Source of the DNA: Engraulis encrasicolus | Taxonomy: Eukaryota; Chordata; Actinopteri; Clupeiformes; Engraulidae | NCBI RefSeq assembly: GCF_034702125.1 | Contig: NC_085861.1 | Location: 51,355,795 to 51,419,794, forward strand | Direction: 5' to 3' | DNA: 64,000 nt | Shown here: in pieces, positions 38,894-50,420 of the stretch | Layout: each line of letters starts with the position of its first letter | How positions within the stretch are numbered: position 1 is the stretch's first letter | Notes under the pieces: model-generated | What the model was told of the DNA's origin: nothing | Databases searched by the model: none | The model's input: the letters and a program-made list of their open reading frames with translations, nothing else | Translations under genes and position numbers: made by a program

Positions 38894-39724
38894 CTTTCAA
38901 AAAGTTTCTGTTTGTGTCATCTCTGATTTCAATATACAGGCCAATCAGTGGACAGAGGGAAGGCGAAAGCCGATGACATTGAACTCAGTATTTCACATTG
39001 AGGATTTAAAGACAGATTATGGCTAGGTCTCATTGCTCTCTATCACTTGACCTCTCTGTATTGGTTGAAGAATGTTTGAGTCATTTTATGAATGAAAAAA
39101 AAATATTGGTAAAAGTTTAAATGTACCAAGCAGTAATGTTTGTTTGAAGTAGTTATTGTCGCTCTACCCATATGTAGCAAACAGATGACAATGCAGAGGT
39201 TTCAGATACTTTACACAAAGGGAAATTATGTGTGTCTAAGTGTTTGATACAGTATATCAGTTCTCCATTGCATATCTTTTTTCAATAATGACAAAATGGC
39301 GTAGTTCTGTTTTCTTTCAATTCAGAGAACAACCTAATGGATTATTTTGTTATTGTTCCAGGTTTAATAAAAGTACTTCTGTTGTACACGTGCAACGTTA
39401 CTCAAATGTTGGGATGGGGCAGGGCCAGGGCCCCTGTAGAATTGATCCTGATTGCTGTTGGGGCCCATGTATTAAACAGCCAAATGATTTTGCCAAATGA
39501 AATTTTTACTTGTAATGAAAATAAATGAAAACCAAAGTATGTGATGAAAAATTTACCTGTTTTGTCATTACATGTGCCTCCATAAAAACACTGGCCTCAC
39601 CTCGACCCCCCTGGTAATTCTTGTCTAGAACCACCACCGCTTGTCTACCAGGAATGTGAACACCCGAGTACGCTGGTCGATGCCAAATACAGTATGTAAA
39701 TTGCACTAGCATCAAAATAGCAAA

Positions 39725-39880
39725 GATTATATAGGCCTACATAGATTTGATAATGGTTTTTGAATGTCCTGTTGCCATTCAAGAACTACATGTCCCCACA
39801 AAATAGGGAAGATTATATACATAGATTTGATAATGGTTTGTGAATGTCCTGTTGCAATTCAAGAACTACATTCCCCCACA
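39725..39880. repeat. Two-copy tandem duplication, about 75 bp
   Basis: Copy 1 39725-39800, copy 2 39811-39880. Both contain ACATAGATTTGATAATGGTT and TTCAAGAACTACA. Confidence 0.85.
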
Positions 39881-40393
39881 CAGCCACATGTTCACCCACT
39901 ACCTACTAACAGTCCTCCTTCCTCTGATGAATGGTGTTTGTGGTGCCTCTGCTTGTTGGCGAGGGCTGTTGTGCACCCAGTGTAGTGTAGCCTTCATGGC
40001 AAGGTCAACCTGTCACCTGTCCCTCAGCGGCACAGGATTCATGTCAATCTCATCAGCTGCTTGGCCTTGACCCTGGCTGTCCTCCCTCCCTCCCTCCGCT
40101 GATCCAGATGAGGCTACACACACAGTAAAATATGCAAAGCTAATTCAACACCCAGAGAGTAAGAGGAAAGAGAAGGGTGTTGAATTCAACCCTGTTAGTG
40201 TTAAATTAACACTGTAAAGATTACATCAAAGAGCTTTTGGATATCAGCAATGCCGGATCGTCATTGTAGCATCTGAGTAAATATGCCGCTTAAACACAGA
40301 GACTGCGTTTGATTATGGTTTTAAAAGTCAATTCAAGTTGCTAGTGTGCTGACGGCTTCTACCAACAGTATTTCATTGAATGATTGCTTACGT

Positions 40394-40597
40394 CAGTATT
40401 TCCCAACCCTTTTTGCCTTTTGTACCCCCAAGCCTTTTCGTTGTGCCATGAGTACCCCCTGTCAAGTTCTACACAGCTTTCTCTATCCCAATGTAACTAA
40501 GCTACATGTATTTAATAAAATTACATGTTTCCAAGTACCCCCTGCAATGTGTTCGCGTACCCCTAGTGGTACACGTACCCCTGGTTGGGAACCACTG
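40394..40597. mobile_element. hAT-type MITE, 204 bp, TSD GCTTACGT
   Basis: Ends CAGTATTTCCCAACC and GGTTGGGAACCACTG, with a perfect 8-bp TSD at 40386-40393 and 40598-40605. Interior rich in GTACCCCCTG. Confidence 0.92.
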
Positions 40598-40855
40598 GCT
40601 TACGTTATATTTTGTCTGACCAGGATATTAGTAGAACATTAAGAATATTACATATGAGTGAAAAACATGGCTTATCATGAGTTAAACCTACAGTAGGTTT
40701 GAGAGGAAAACAACCCACCTGAAATAGTGCTGGACTTTAACGTTTCTCTGTATACTGTGGACTGATCTATGGCCTGGCAATAGTCTGCTATGTTGTGTAG
40801 TGTTTGCACACATGGCCTGGATGATAGCCCTGTGCCACTTGTCCATCGCTCATTG

Positions 40856-40880
40856 TGTGTGTGTGTGTGTGTGTGTTTGT

Positions 40881-40951
<71 letters not shown>

Positions 40952-40985
40952 TGTGAGTGTGCGCGCGCATACATGCGTGCATACG
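40856..40985. repeat. (GT)n microsatellite
   Basis: GT to about 40949, then GAGTGTGCGCGCGC and ATACGTGC alternation. Confidence 0.95.
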
Positions 40986-41156
40986 TGCATACGTGCATAT
41001 GCGTATGCATGTGTGTGTGTGCATTGAGGCTCATTGAGGCTTGCCGATGAGAAAGTTCCCTGCCAAGGACCAAGTGACCAGCTGCAACCAGATGATCCCT
41101 CTGGCCACCTGCCACCTGAGCACAGACCTGGAGGGGCTGAGGAGAGGCAGAGAGAG

Positions 41157-41265
<109 letters not shown>

Positions 41266-42007
41266 CATGCATGCATATTTGGAAAGACACTTTATGACAC
41301 TTTATACACATAGACAGAGACAGGCACAGAGACACAGGCAGAGAAAGACAGGGATGGGACACGTGAAAATACAAGCAGAAAGTGAGAGTGGCCTACACAG
41401 AGATGGAGGAGGGGTGCAGAGAGAGACAGACAGACAGACAGACAAAGAGAGATAGAGCGGAAGGCATTCAAAGTGAGAGAAGGGATACGTTAGAAAGGGG
41501 GAGAAAAGGGGCACATGGAGAGCATCCTGGGCCCATGGTGGCCAGGAAGTAGAGAGCTGAGAGGGCTAGCTGCCTCACTGCTCCAACTCTAACAGTCAGT
41601 CGGCCCCCACCCCGCCCCACCGCACTGCACCGCTCAGCTATAGCGACTGCATGCTGCAAGGGACACGTGTGATTGGACCATTAGCGAGAGAGGCATTCTC
41701 TGGAAGAGAGAGAAGAGTGAGGGGAGATATGCTTGGCCATCATCAGTCACACACAGAGGCCAAGATGGAGGAGAGCCTTTTGCCAATGCAGTGCCCACTG
41801 CAGTGTTATTTTAGCACTGAGAGAGTTGTAGCAACACTAGGAGTGTCAGATCGGACTCATGCTAAAGTGTTGAATTGACACTGCCAAAAATGTACTGTGC
41901 CAAAAGGCCAAGATGGGGATCAAGCATTTTGGCAGTGGCGGTCGTCGACAGCATTTGGCCCGTAAGCGGAGTGGAGCAGAGTGTCAGGCTTCAATAGCCA
42001 CTGCATG

Positions 42008-42010
42008 GGA

Positions 42011-42077
<67 letters not shown>
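42008..42077. repeat. (GA)n microsatellite in purine-rich region
   Basis: Pure GA. The plus strand stays purine-rich from about 41300 to 42400, including a second GA run at 42275-42306. Confidence 0.95.
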
Positions 42078-42079
<2 letters not shown>

Positions 42080-42274
42080 GTCTGGACTCACTGTGACTGA
42101 GATAGACAGACAGACCAGAGGAAGATCAAGTTGGCCGCCATGAACTGAAATGTAGGAGAGACACAGGGATGGGCGTGAAAGAAACTGAGAGGAGAGAGAA
42201 AGAGACAGAGGGAGAGAGAGGAAGCGAACGAGAATGCCCATGTGTGTTGTTGCTGTAGAGAAAGACAGAAGGGG

Positions 42275-42305
<31 letters not shown>

Positions 42306-42605
42306 GGTGGCAGAGGAGCAGTTGGGTTGGCAGAGAGACGTGACCAAGGAGTAAGTGTGGCTGGCCTTGAGTTGAGAAGAACAGACAGAGAGGAAGCAAA
42401 GAGCTACAGCTAATGCACCACTGAGCAGATCACCACAGCTATTTATTTATTTATTAGTTTGTTTATTTGTTTCGTAACACTTTATTTATTGTGTCTCTTT
42501 TAGTGAGTATCGACATGTAATATTATGTACTTAGACTGTAGCCTATATATCTTACCCTAACACCTAAATACCACCGCAAGTTCTAAAGTACTAAGTAATA
42601 ATAAG

Positions 42606-42970
42606 TAACACTTTTTTACACACACTATTTTAAGGGGGCCTTAATTATGTACTTAGTCATTAGGTACAGTGGACTAACTGGTGTAAGTACAACTGCAGTA
42701 CATGTTATTACATTATATATTTTGTGGATGTAGTATGTACATACCATAATGACAATCATAGCCAACATGTACTGGGAAGTGGTTTTATAATACTTTGCCA
42801 AATACAATCAATTCTGAACTGAAGCCCAAGGCACCCATATGTAAATACACAAAAAAACACTTTCAGTATGATGTAATAACATGTAGTACAGTTGCATATT
42901 ATTACACCAATTATTCCACTGTACCTAATGAGTAAGTAAATTGTAATTAAAACCCCCTTAAAAAGTGTTA
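42606..42970. mobile_element. MITE with about 100-bp inverted termini, 365 bp
   Basis: TAACACTTTTTTA... and ...TAAAAAGTGTTA ends. Internal pairs such as CATTAGGTACAGTGG / CCACTGTACCTAATG and CATGTTATTACAT / ATGTAATAACATG. AT-rich, non-coding. Confidence 0.88.
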
Positions 42971-42979
42971 CCATAATAA

Positions 42980-45090
42980 TGTTACATTCTACCTAAAGAA
43001 TGTATCAATCTTGTAGTATAGTAAGTTATAGCATGCATAGTAAGATGAAGTGCAACCATTTATTTTATTATTTCAGGACAGTGCACATTGGTGAACTATA
43101 CACAGTAAATGCAAGCATAGATAGTTGTCCGTCGCCATGATTTCATGACTTTGATTTCCTCCAGATACTGTATGTGTTATTATCACATAGAAAGAACATA
43201 AGGGAATTGGAATTCTGTGTGTGTGTGCTTAAGCGTGGGTGCGTGGGTGCATGCGTCCCTGTATGCCTGCATTCATCTGTGTGGAGAGGTAGTGGTGTAG
43301 TGTCTGTCAATGATCATGCCTGCATGCAAGAAAGTTTTATTTACGCTCGATCATCAGTTCATACAAACCAAGTATAGTTCTGACAACCACCCTTTCTCAC
43401 CCCAAAACTTGCATTTCCATTATTCATATTCATATTCATATTCTGTTTTAATTAAATATTTTTTGTATTATTGTATTATTATGTATTAATCGTGTGTTAA
43501 TAGGTCAGGGTTAGACAAAGTTGTCGAAGGTCCAGAAATATTGTTTTCACTTTGCCTGGAAAAAACCTATTCCATGATGAAGGCCAGCTGCTGTGAAAAA
43601 TTGTATTTCAACAGCTTGCAACTCATGAGCGTATCAAAATTCTTTAGTGCACCTAATGAGAATTTAAGCCAAATTTGTTCTTGCTTGTTCTACTGTGAAG
43701 ACTGGACTTCTGCATTCATAGGCATAATAAACAGCATTAAAATGGAGAGGCTTGGCTTTTTAACATATCAAGATAAATTATTTGTCTTTATGCCATTGAC
43801 CTGGAAGCAATAGTGTTTAGACTAATAAATCAGGCCGTCTATATTTAATCATTAACTCACCTCCAAAGCCTCAACAGCTGTTGGAAATTAAAAACACTTC
43901 ACCCCAGACTGAGTGATATTACAGGCAATCCATAATGCATTAGGAAGAAATTATAGTGATTTTTAACTGTCGCCGATTTTATTATCCGACCACCATGTCT
44001 GAGAGGGATCCACTTCCCCGGTGCGGGCAATATCAAGGAAGATTTATCGCTGCACAGGCGTCAGCCTAGTGATATTGAAGGACTAAATGAATGCATAACT
44101 GATGCGGCATGAAAATGCTGCCAAACTTTCAAAGGCGGTTTATGTGAATTGTGGTTGCATACTTCATTGCTTATGTTTCTCCCTGGCTTGTGAAATGCCG
44201 GGGGAGGGGAAAGTCTTGTTATCGTTAAACTTCCCCACCCTAGTTGGTGTCCTGCCCATCAACGCCTTGGCCACATATTTTACACAGGCATTGTAAATGT
44301 TTTCAGGAAATATTTTGTCAAAGGCTAATAACAATTATGTGGGATATTAATTTAGCAAAAAATATGACATGATGACACATTAAAAAGATAAAGACACAAA
44401 TAAAATGCCAGAGCACACAGCTCCTTTCAAAGACGGCTCTCTGCCCTGTCTCTGTTGTGGGACGCAACCTGGTATTTGTGTTAGTCTGCAGTGAAGGAAA
44501 AGGCAGTGTGATTTAGAAATGCTGAGAGGTTCTCTCTGGGACAGCATGTCACACCCTGGCTTCTGAATGCACTAAAGATTAGGCTCATGGTAGACTTACA
44601 CTCCTGCACTGGAGGGCGGCAAAACACATGATGGAGCGCAATATGATTGCACATCTCTTGGTGTTTGAGATTAATTTGTTTAGCGTGTGATGAATCCGTA
44701 GAGCAGGTGTATTGATCCTGTTCTCAGTGACCGGTGATAGATGTGGGCCAGTGTATTTATATTCCTGATGTGTATTGCATGTTAAACAGGCCTGTAGAAT
44801 TGTGTCAGCTTGCTTATCCAAAGATAGTATACTACATTCTCTTCCTGTGTTCTCTCTGGCTAAATCCTTTGAGCAGTATACATACTGTATCACATAGCAA
44901 GTACATAGCGGTATGATTAGAACTTCATGAAAATGTTTAGTTCGCCCTATGATGTCTGAAATGACCTGCTGTTTTTTTGCCACAGTTTTATGGGAGCTAA
45001 TAGTGCCATAGCCGTGCAGTAAATACATATTTAGTCAAAATTTAAGTTTATTGCTATATATCGCTCCGTCAATTTTGCAGTAACTGCATA
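42980..45090. other. No gene recognised
   Basis: Unique-looking sequence without microsatellites. 43870-44300 has balanced composition and could be conserved non-coding DNA, by inference only. Confidence 0.4.
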
Positions 45091-45098
45091 TGTTTACT

Positions 45099-45339
45099 AG
45101 CCAGGCCGCGCCCTCTTAGTGACGCAACACCTTCAGTGTTGCTTTTAGTCAGGCCAGGAGCAATACAAATATCGTTTCTGAGCTTCGGAAAAATCTGAAA
45201 CTCCTCCCACTTTGTTGAGAGGCAAACAACCAGTAGCAAACCAAGGGAGGCGGGTCAACCATGCCATTTGGGAAATGTTAATTATGGTCTTGGTCAGACC
45301 AAGTCTCGAAGAGACTTGAAAGTCGATGATAATCAGGCT
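45099..45339. mobile_element. Short insertion element, 241 bp, TSD ATGTTTACT
   Basis: AGCCAGGC...ATCAGGCT flanked by ATGTTTACT at 45090-45098 and 45340-45348 (9-bp perfect duplication). Only about 4 bp of terminal inversion, so the class is uncertain. Confidence 0.75.
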
Positions 45340-46139
45340 ATGTTTACTGCAATGTGCAATCATGTGTATTAGGTCTTTGTGTATGTTTTGTTTTTGTGTA
45401 TTCATGTAAGCTGTCAGACACCTTGATTTCCTTCTGAATTGATAAAACTTCTCTGCTCTAGGCCTACTCTACTCCAACCTAATAGGCTACCAAACTTTGA
45501 AGTCGTTTTTCTCAGTTTCAATGTTTGCGTAGTTACTGCACGTTGCCAGGTTCTAGGAAGTGTTCTATCCAGAATGTTCTAGGATGTGGCTATAGAAAAA
45601 TCCCTTCCTCCTCAAAGGGAAAAAGGAAGGTACAGATTGTTCCCCAGGAGCCACAGAAGAACCACAGAACTTATTTTTATTAGGCCTACCTGACAATAAA
45701 ATATAATCACATGTCCAGAGTCCAGAGAAGCACCATGTCTTTCTGTACAATTGTTTGTCACAGTGAGTGGCTAGTCAGGATTTGTTCACAGTATACACTT
45801 CTAATCCATTTAGAAAAACAATGTTGAGTGAAGTGCTTGTGGTAATATAGTGGTAAAGATGAACTGATCCATTACAACAAAACAGACTGTGAAACACAAC
45901 TTATTAAGCAGCCAGTGAATTTTTTTTTATTCTGAATAACATATAGTTGTGTTTTTTATTTTTAGTAATATTTTCCTCCGAGCTGCCATTTTAAATTGGT
46001 TTACATCACGCTCATGACTAAAAGCTGCCAGACATGAACAAAGCTGTGAATATATAAGGACAAAATGTCTGCACATTTAGATTCTTTTCAGACTTTTGAA
46101 GAATCATGAAATATTCAGCTTTTTTTAAGTGGCACATCA

Positions 46140-46305
46140 TGCTATGCACCATACCATGAATGAGCGCCCATGCCCATGCCATGGGGAGGTTTGAGTCTGG
46201 ACTGGATAATTTCCCAACCCTACACTCCCTCTCCCCCACTGTCTTCCTGTCATGTTCTTCATTGGCTTTGTCTTACCTACAAAAAGGCAAATAAATTCAT
46301 AAAAT
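46140..46305 (+). mobile_element. Diverged tRNA-derived SINE
   Basis: GGTTTGAGTCTGG (degenerate B box), TCTTCCTGTCATGTTCTTC and an A-rich tail. Clearly older than the 14 kb copy. Confidence 0.5.
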
Positions 46306-46623
46306 ATTTTTTTTTAACCATTTGGTTGTTTAGCAGATATAAAGAAAGACCTGCATGCACACACACACACACAGCCCTAAAATGACTAGACCACATACGA
46401 TACATGTATTAGTCCTACGACTTTGCAAAATAATTTTCCCATCACACTTTAATATTTCCTAAGTGTGTGCTCCTAAGTGTGTGCTGACTGACCTATGCCT
46501 ATATGCTTGGTGTTTTAAATGTGATTATGCTGCTGTGCCGCTCCTCTATCTGCGCTGACCCTTCCTTGCATGCTCTACTCTGCTCGGCTCGTGTCTGGTC
46601 TGGTCCGTGATTAATACATGGGA

Positions 46624-46626
<3 letters not shown>

Positions 46627-46694
<68 letters not shown>

Positions 46695-46707
46695 GCGTGT
46701 GCGTGTG
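46627..46707. repeat. (GT)n microsatellite
   Basis: About 30 GT units, then GCGTGT variants. Confidence 0.97.
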
Positions 46708-47126
46708 TTGATGTGCTGCATTTGTCACGAGTTGGGCTGTATGATGGATACGCAGAGCCTCCACCACTGAAGTTCATTAATAATTGGAATGTTGCAGAGT
46801 GTGAAGCAATGAATACTAATTATTCCTTTCACGGCTGACACCGGAACGTGAGCCTATCCATCAGAGGGGACTTTAATTTGGTGGAGTAATGGTTCTATCA
46901 ATAGTACATTAATGCCGTCTTGTGAAGATATAGAGTTGAGTAGCATGGAGAGCAAGCACACCAACCAGGCTATGAAAGGAACCTTTTTGCCGTTAGGAAT
47001 TGGGGGCACTTGGCTTTACAACTGCTGGGGTAATTAAGGGGAGATTAGAAGTCGCCAGGTCTTTAACATTTTGGCACTAATTGAATTGAAATATAGATGC
47101 AGATGAATATTGGCTTGTAGGAGGAG

Positions 47127-47129
<3 letters not shown>

Positions 47130-47173
<44 letters not shown>

Positions 47174-47210
47174 GTTGCACACGTTTACTGATAGAAATAG
47201 TTTGTGTGTG

Positions 47211-47290
<80 letters not shown>
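47130..47290. repeat. (CT)n and (GTGC)n-(GT)n arrays
   Basis: CT 47130-47169; GTGC units from 47207 and GT to 47290. Confidence 0.96.
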
Positions 47291-47292
<2 letters not shown>

Positions 47293-47427
47293 TAATAGTT
47301 TTTACCTGGCCCCCTGGAGAGCCCCCAGAGCAGCCCGAGGGGGTTGGGCCAGGTATTGCAATGAACCATGTCTCTCTCTAGCAACCTACCTCCGTGAGGC
47401 CATTGGAGCACACCAAAAAGTTTTGGC

Positions 47428-47650
47428 CCTTGCTCCATGTTGGGGCTCAAATCCTGGACCCCACATGTTTTGACCCCTTTTGCTGGGGTAGTTTTGTTGC
47501 TACTGGTAAAAGTAAAAAATGTAAAATCATTTCCTTGCTGACAGGTTAAGGTCATGGATTGTTTTGGTTTGGGCACAGTATAGCATTCTTTAGCTGTTGT
47601 TAGAGTTAATGTGAATGGAAGTCAATGGGAGGGCCCCACAAAGATATTAA
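47428..47650. repeat. Dispersed repeat attached to a GT array, copy 2
   Basis: Matches 6598-6824 over about 220 bp with scattered substitutions. Shares GACCCCACATGTTTTGACCC-type and GCTGGGGTAG blocks. Confidence 0.75.
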
Positions 47651-48081
47651 GGTGTGTGCAGCTTATCTGCAGGGGGCGCCAAATACACAACATCTAGTGC
47701 CTCTTGTGTTGGCCCGCCCAGGGGCAGGTTGCCATCTTGGATTGCTCTTTTTGTTAATTACTTGTAGATTGAAACCACAACTGCTTGCTTGGTTCAACAA
47801 TAATTACATGAACACTAGATGCCCGTGAGGTCTACAAAACCCATGGAGCCCACCTGGTGTTCTCAACTGACACTTGTTAATTTTCAAATGTGTCCTGTGA
47901 AATCCATTCATAACATTGGACAAGGTTTATTTATAATTATTTAGTGTACTTGATTTCCAAAACATTTTGTGACAGACACTTTACTGCACTGTTCATTGAA
48001 CAGAGCACTGTTTGGCTAGTTTCTATGTTATTTTCACTCTCGGGACCAATGGCATATAGGCAACTAGACGATTGTCGACCT

Positions 48082-49644
48082 GGGCCTCGTTTCCCGATAA
48101 CGATGGTTCTTAGCCTTACGTGTGTCGTTAACCAGTGATCCTACGAATGTTCTTAGATTTCCTACGACTGTTTCCCAAAGACACTCGTACATGAACGCGC
48201 GTGCACAGCCTCTAAGATCATTCGTAGCGTCGCTCTTAAGGATCGCTGTCCACATATGTGGTGCTGAAGTGTAGGCCTACTCGGAGTGAACTGCGACGTC
48301 ATCTGCTGCTAAACCATTTACAAAATGTAAGGCGTGTGTCAGTATCAAAAGTAGTTTTCTATAAGGGTGGGGCTACATTTGTAGCAGTTTGCAACTATCG
48401 ACAGGAGTTATTGTTGGCAAATGAAATAAAATGCACACACACAATGAAATCATGCAAAACTCCCAACTGACGGTAATAAACGCCGTTAAGACCCAGATAA
48501 ATCGCGTGCACTTGGCTACTGCAGCTTAATATTTAAGAAGACAAGTAGGCCTAGGCCTAGTTGGAGTTCCAAATTGGGATGCGCAAAGTTACAACCTCAA
48601 GGCGTTCAAGGCTTGACAACTGTCGGGAGCACGTCATGCTGTTATGAAAAACAATGTCCATCAAAATTGACACATCCCCTCTCTGCCTTTTTGTTATTGC
48701 TTAGCCTACTAGAGTCGGAATAGAGAAAGGAGCTTGGCACATGTGGTGAGCGGTGCGCAAAGTACCGCGCGCTCAAGACTTTCACAACTGTGAGGACATT
48801 TTTGCACGGCAGTCTGCTGTTATTAAAACAAAAAATCTACACGAATCCCCATCGCGGCCTTTTTAATTTTTATCATAGCTTACCCTTCGCCTACAACTAT
48901 CATGTATTTTCGGCGTCGCCTTCCCTTTCTTAGGCTACTTGAAAATGAAAGAGGGTGCAACAACTCGCTGACCATTTTTCTTCAAAAAATATAAAATAAA
49001 TAAAGTTTCGGAAGTGGCCTTCCGACATCAACACTCTTGTCTCTGGTTGCCGAAGCCCCTTATTCATTTTGCCTGGTTCTTGTTCATGAAGCACTCACAC
49101 AAATTATGATTGATCACAGTTTAATTATGCCCAGGTTTATCAAACACAGTCGGACTATTTTACTAGGCCTACCTGTCAAATATTTCCAAACACATTGCTT
49201 TTATTTTATAGGCCTACTACACATCCACAATTAATGTTACCTTCTTATTTTCGTTGCAGTGTCAACTGTGCTGCCATGATATTTAGGCTACACTCCCGTC
49301 TTAAAACATCAACTTGAAGCGCAAGTTTCCTCTTTTCCTATGGGTGTCTCCACTGTGCCATGCCTCTCGCGTCTTAAAACAGCAATCTTATGCGCAGGTT
49401 TCTTCTTTTCCCTTCATATCCTGTGGGTGTCTCCACTGTGCCATGCCGCTACGATCAATCTTAGCGCGTTAAGACTACTCTAGACCACTCGTGGATTGCT
49501 CTTAGAGATACGTGTCAACCTGCGATGGTTCTTTGCTAAGTTGGCTTTGGGAAACGCTTCGTGAGCTCTACGATGGTGTTACGTGTGAACTTAAGTAGCA
49601 CGTAGCATTAAGTAGTACTTAAGGCCCTTTCGGAAACGAGGCCC
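48082..49644. mobile_element. 1.56-kb DNA element with GGGCCTCGTTTCC inverted ends
   Basis: Left GGGCCTCGTTTCCCGATAAC, right CGGAAACGAGGCCC. Subterminal TTCTTAG, CTACGA and TTTGGGAAACG motifs near both ends. The interior holds imperfect direct duplications (48577-48716 versus 48758-48895; 49297-49368 versus 49369-49447). No ORF with a recognised domain and no clear TSD. Confidence 0.7.
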
Positions 49645-49670
49645 TGGATAGTAAATATATTGAGCACACC

Positions 49671-50029
49671 GGGAGTGTGTCTATGTTCCCACAGCAGATT
49701 GGTCCCATAGCCCATTGGTCCCACATCACTAAGACTTTCAACATTAATTTTAGGCCCATTGGTCACACAGCCCATTGGTCCCACAGCATATTCCTGCCAT
49801 CATGTTCCCACATTTCTAAGAATTTATTCAAATTTAGGCCCTATGTTCCATGTCGAGGAGAAAGGCATGTTCTCTTAGTTTACTTGGAAGTGTGGGAACA
49901 TGGAGTTGTGGAGCATAGGGCCTACATTTGAATAATTTCTTAAAATGTGGGAACATGGAGTAGCAGGAATAAGGTGTGGGACCAATGGGCTGTGGGACCA
50001 ATGGGCTGTAGGAACATAGAGCGGACCCA
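49671..50029. mobile_element. Foldback element FB1, 359 bp, TSD GAGCACACC
   Basis: The left arm runs GGGAGTGTGTCTATGTTCCC, then CCCATTGGTCCCAC units. The right arm is the inverted form, ending GGGACCAATGGGCTGTAGGA...CGGACCCA. GAGCACACC at 49662-49670 and 50030-50038. The arms also share CATGTTCCCACATTT...AATTTATTCAAATTTAGG. The left arm carries an extra block (about 49728-49775). Confidence 0.85.
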
Positions 50030-50420
50030 GAGCACACCATCTACTAACTGAAATTCTGTAGGCATATACTGTATGCAACTAGACCAGGGATATCAAACTG
50101 AATTTCACAGGGGGCCAAATTAAAATCTGGGATGGAGTAACAGTATAATCGGCTAAAATTGCACACACTGTACTACTACACTAAAGGTATATTTCACAAA
50201 TGTATGGTAGCCTAAATGTGCCTGAACATTCTGTTGTAAACAAATGATTTTATGTTGGTCTCTGCCCACTTATATTCCTATGATTTACAAGATGTAATTG
50301 TACAGATCATGCTAATATTAATGCTTTACTGTATGTGGGCCAACAGACATTTGAAATAATCACACGGGCCAAAGAAAATGACCCCACGGGCCAGATTTGG
50401 TCCCCGGGCCTGAGTTTGAC

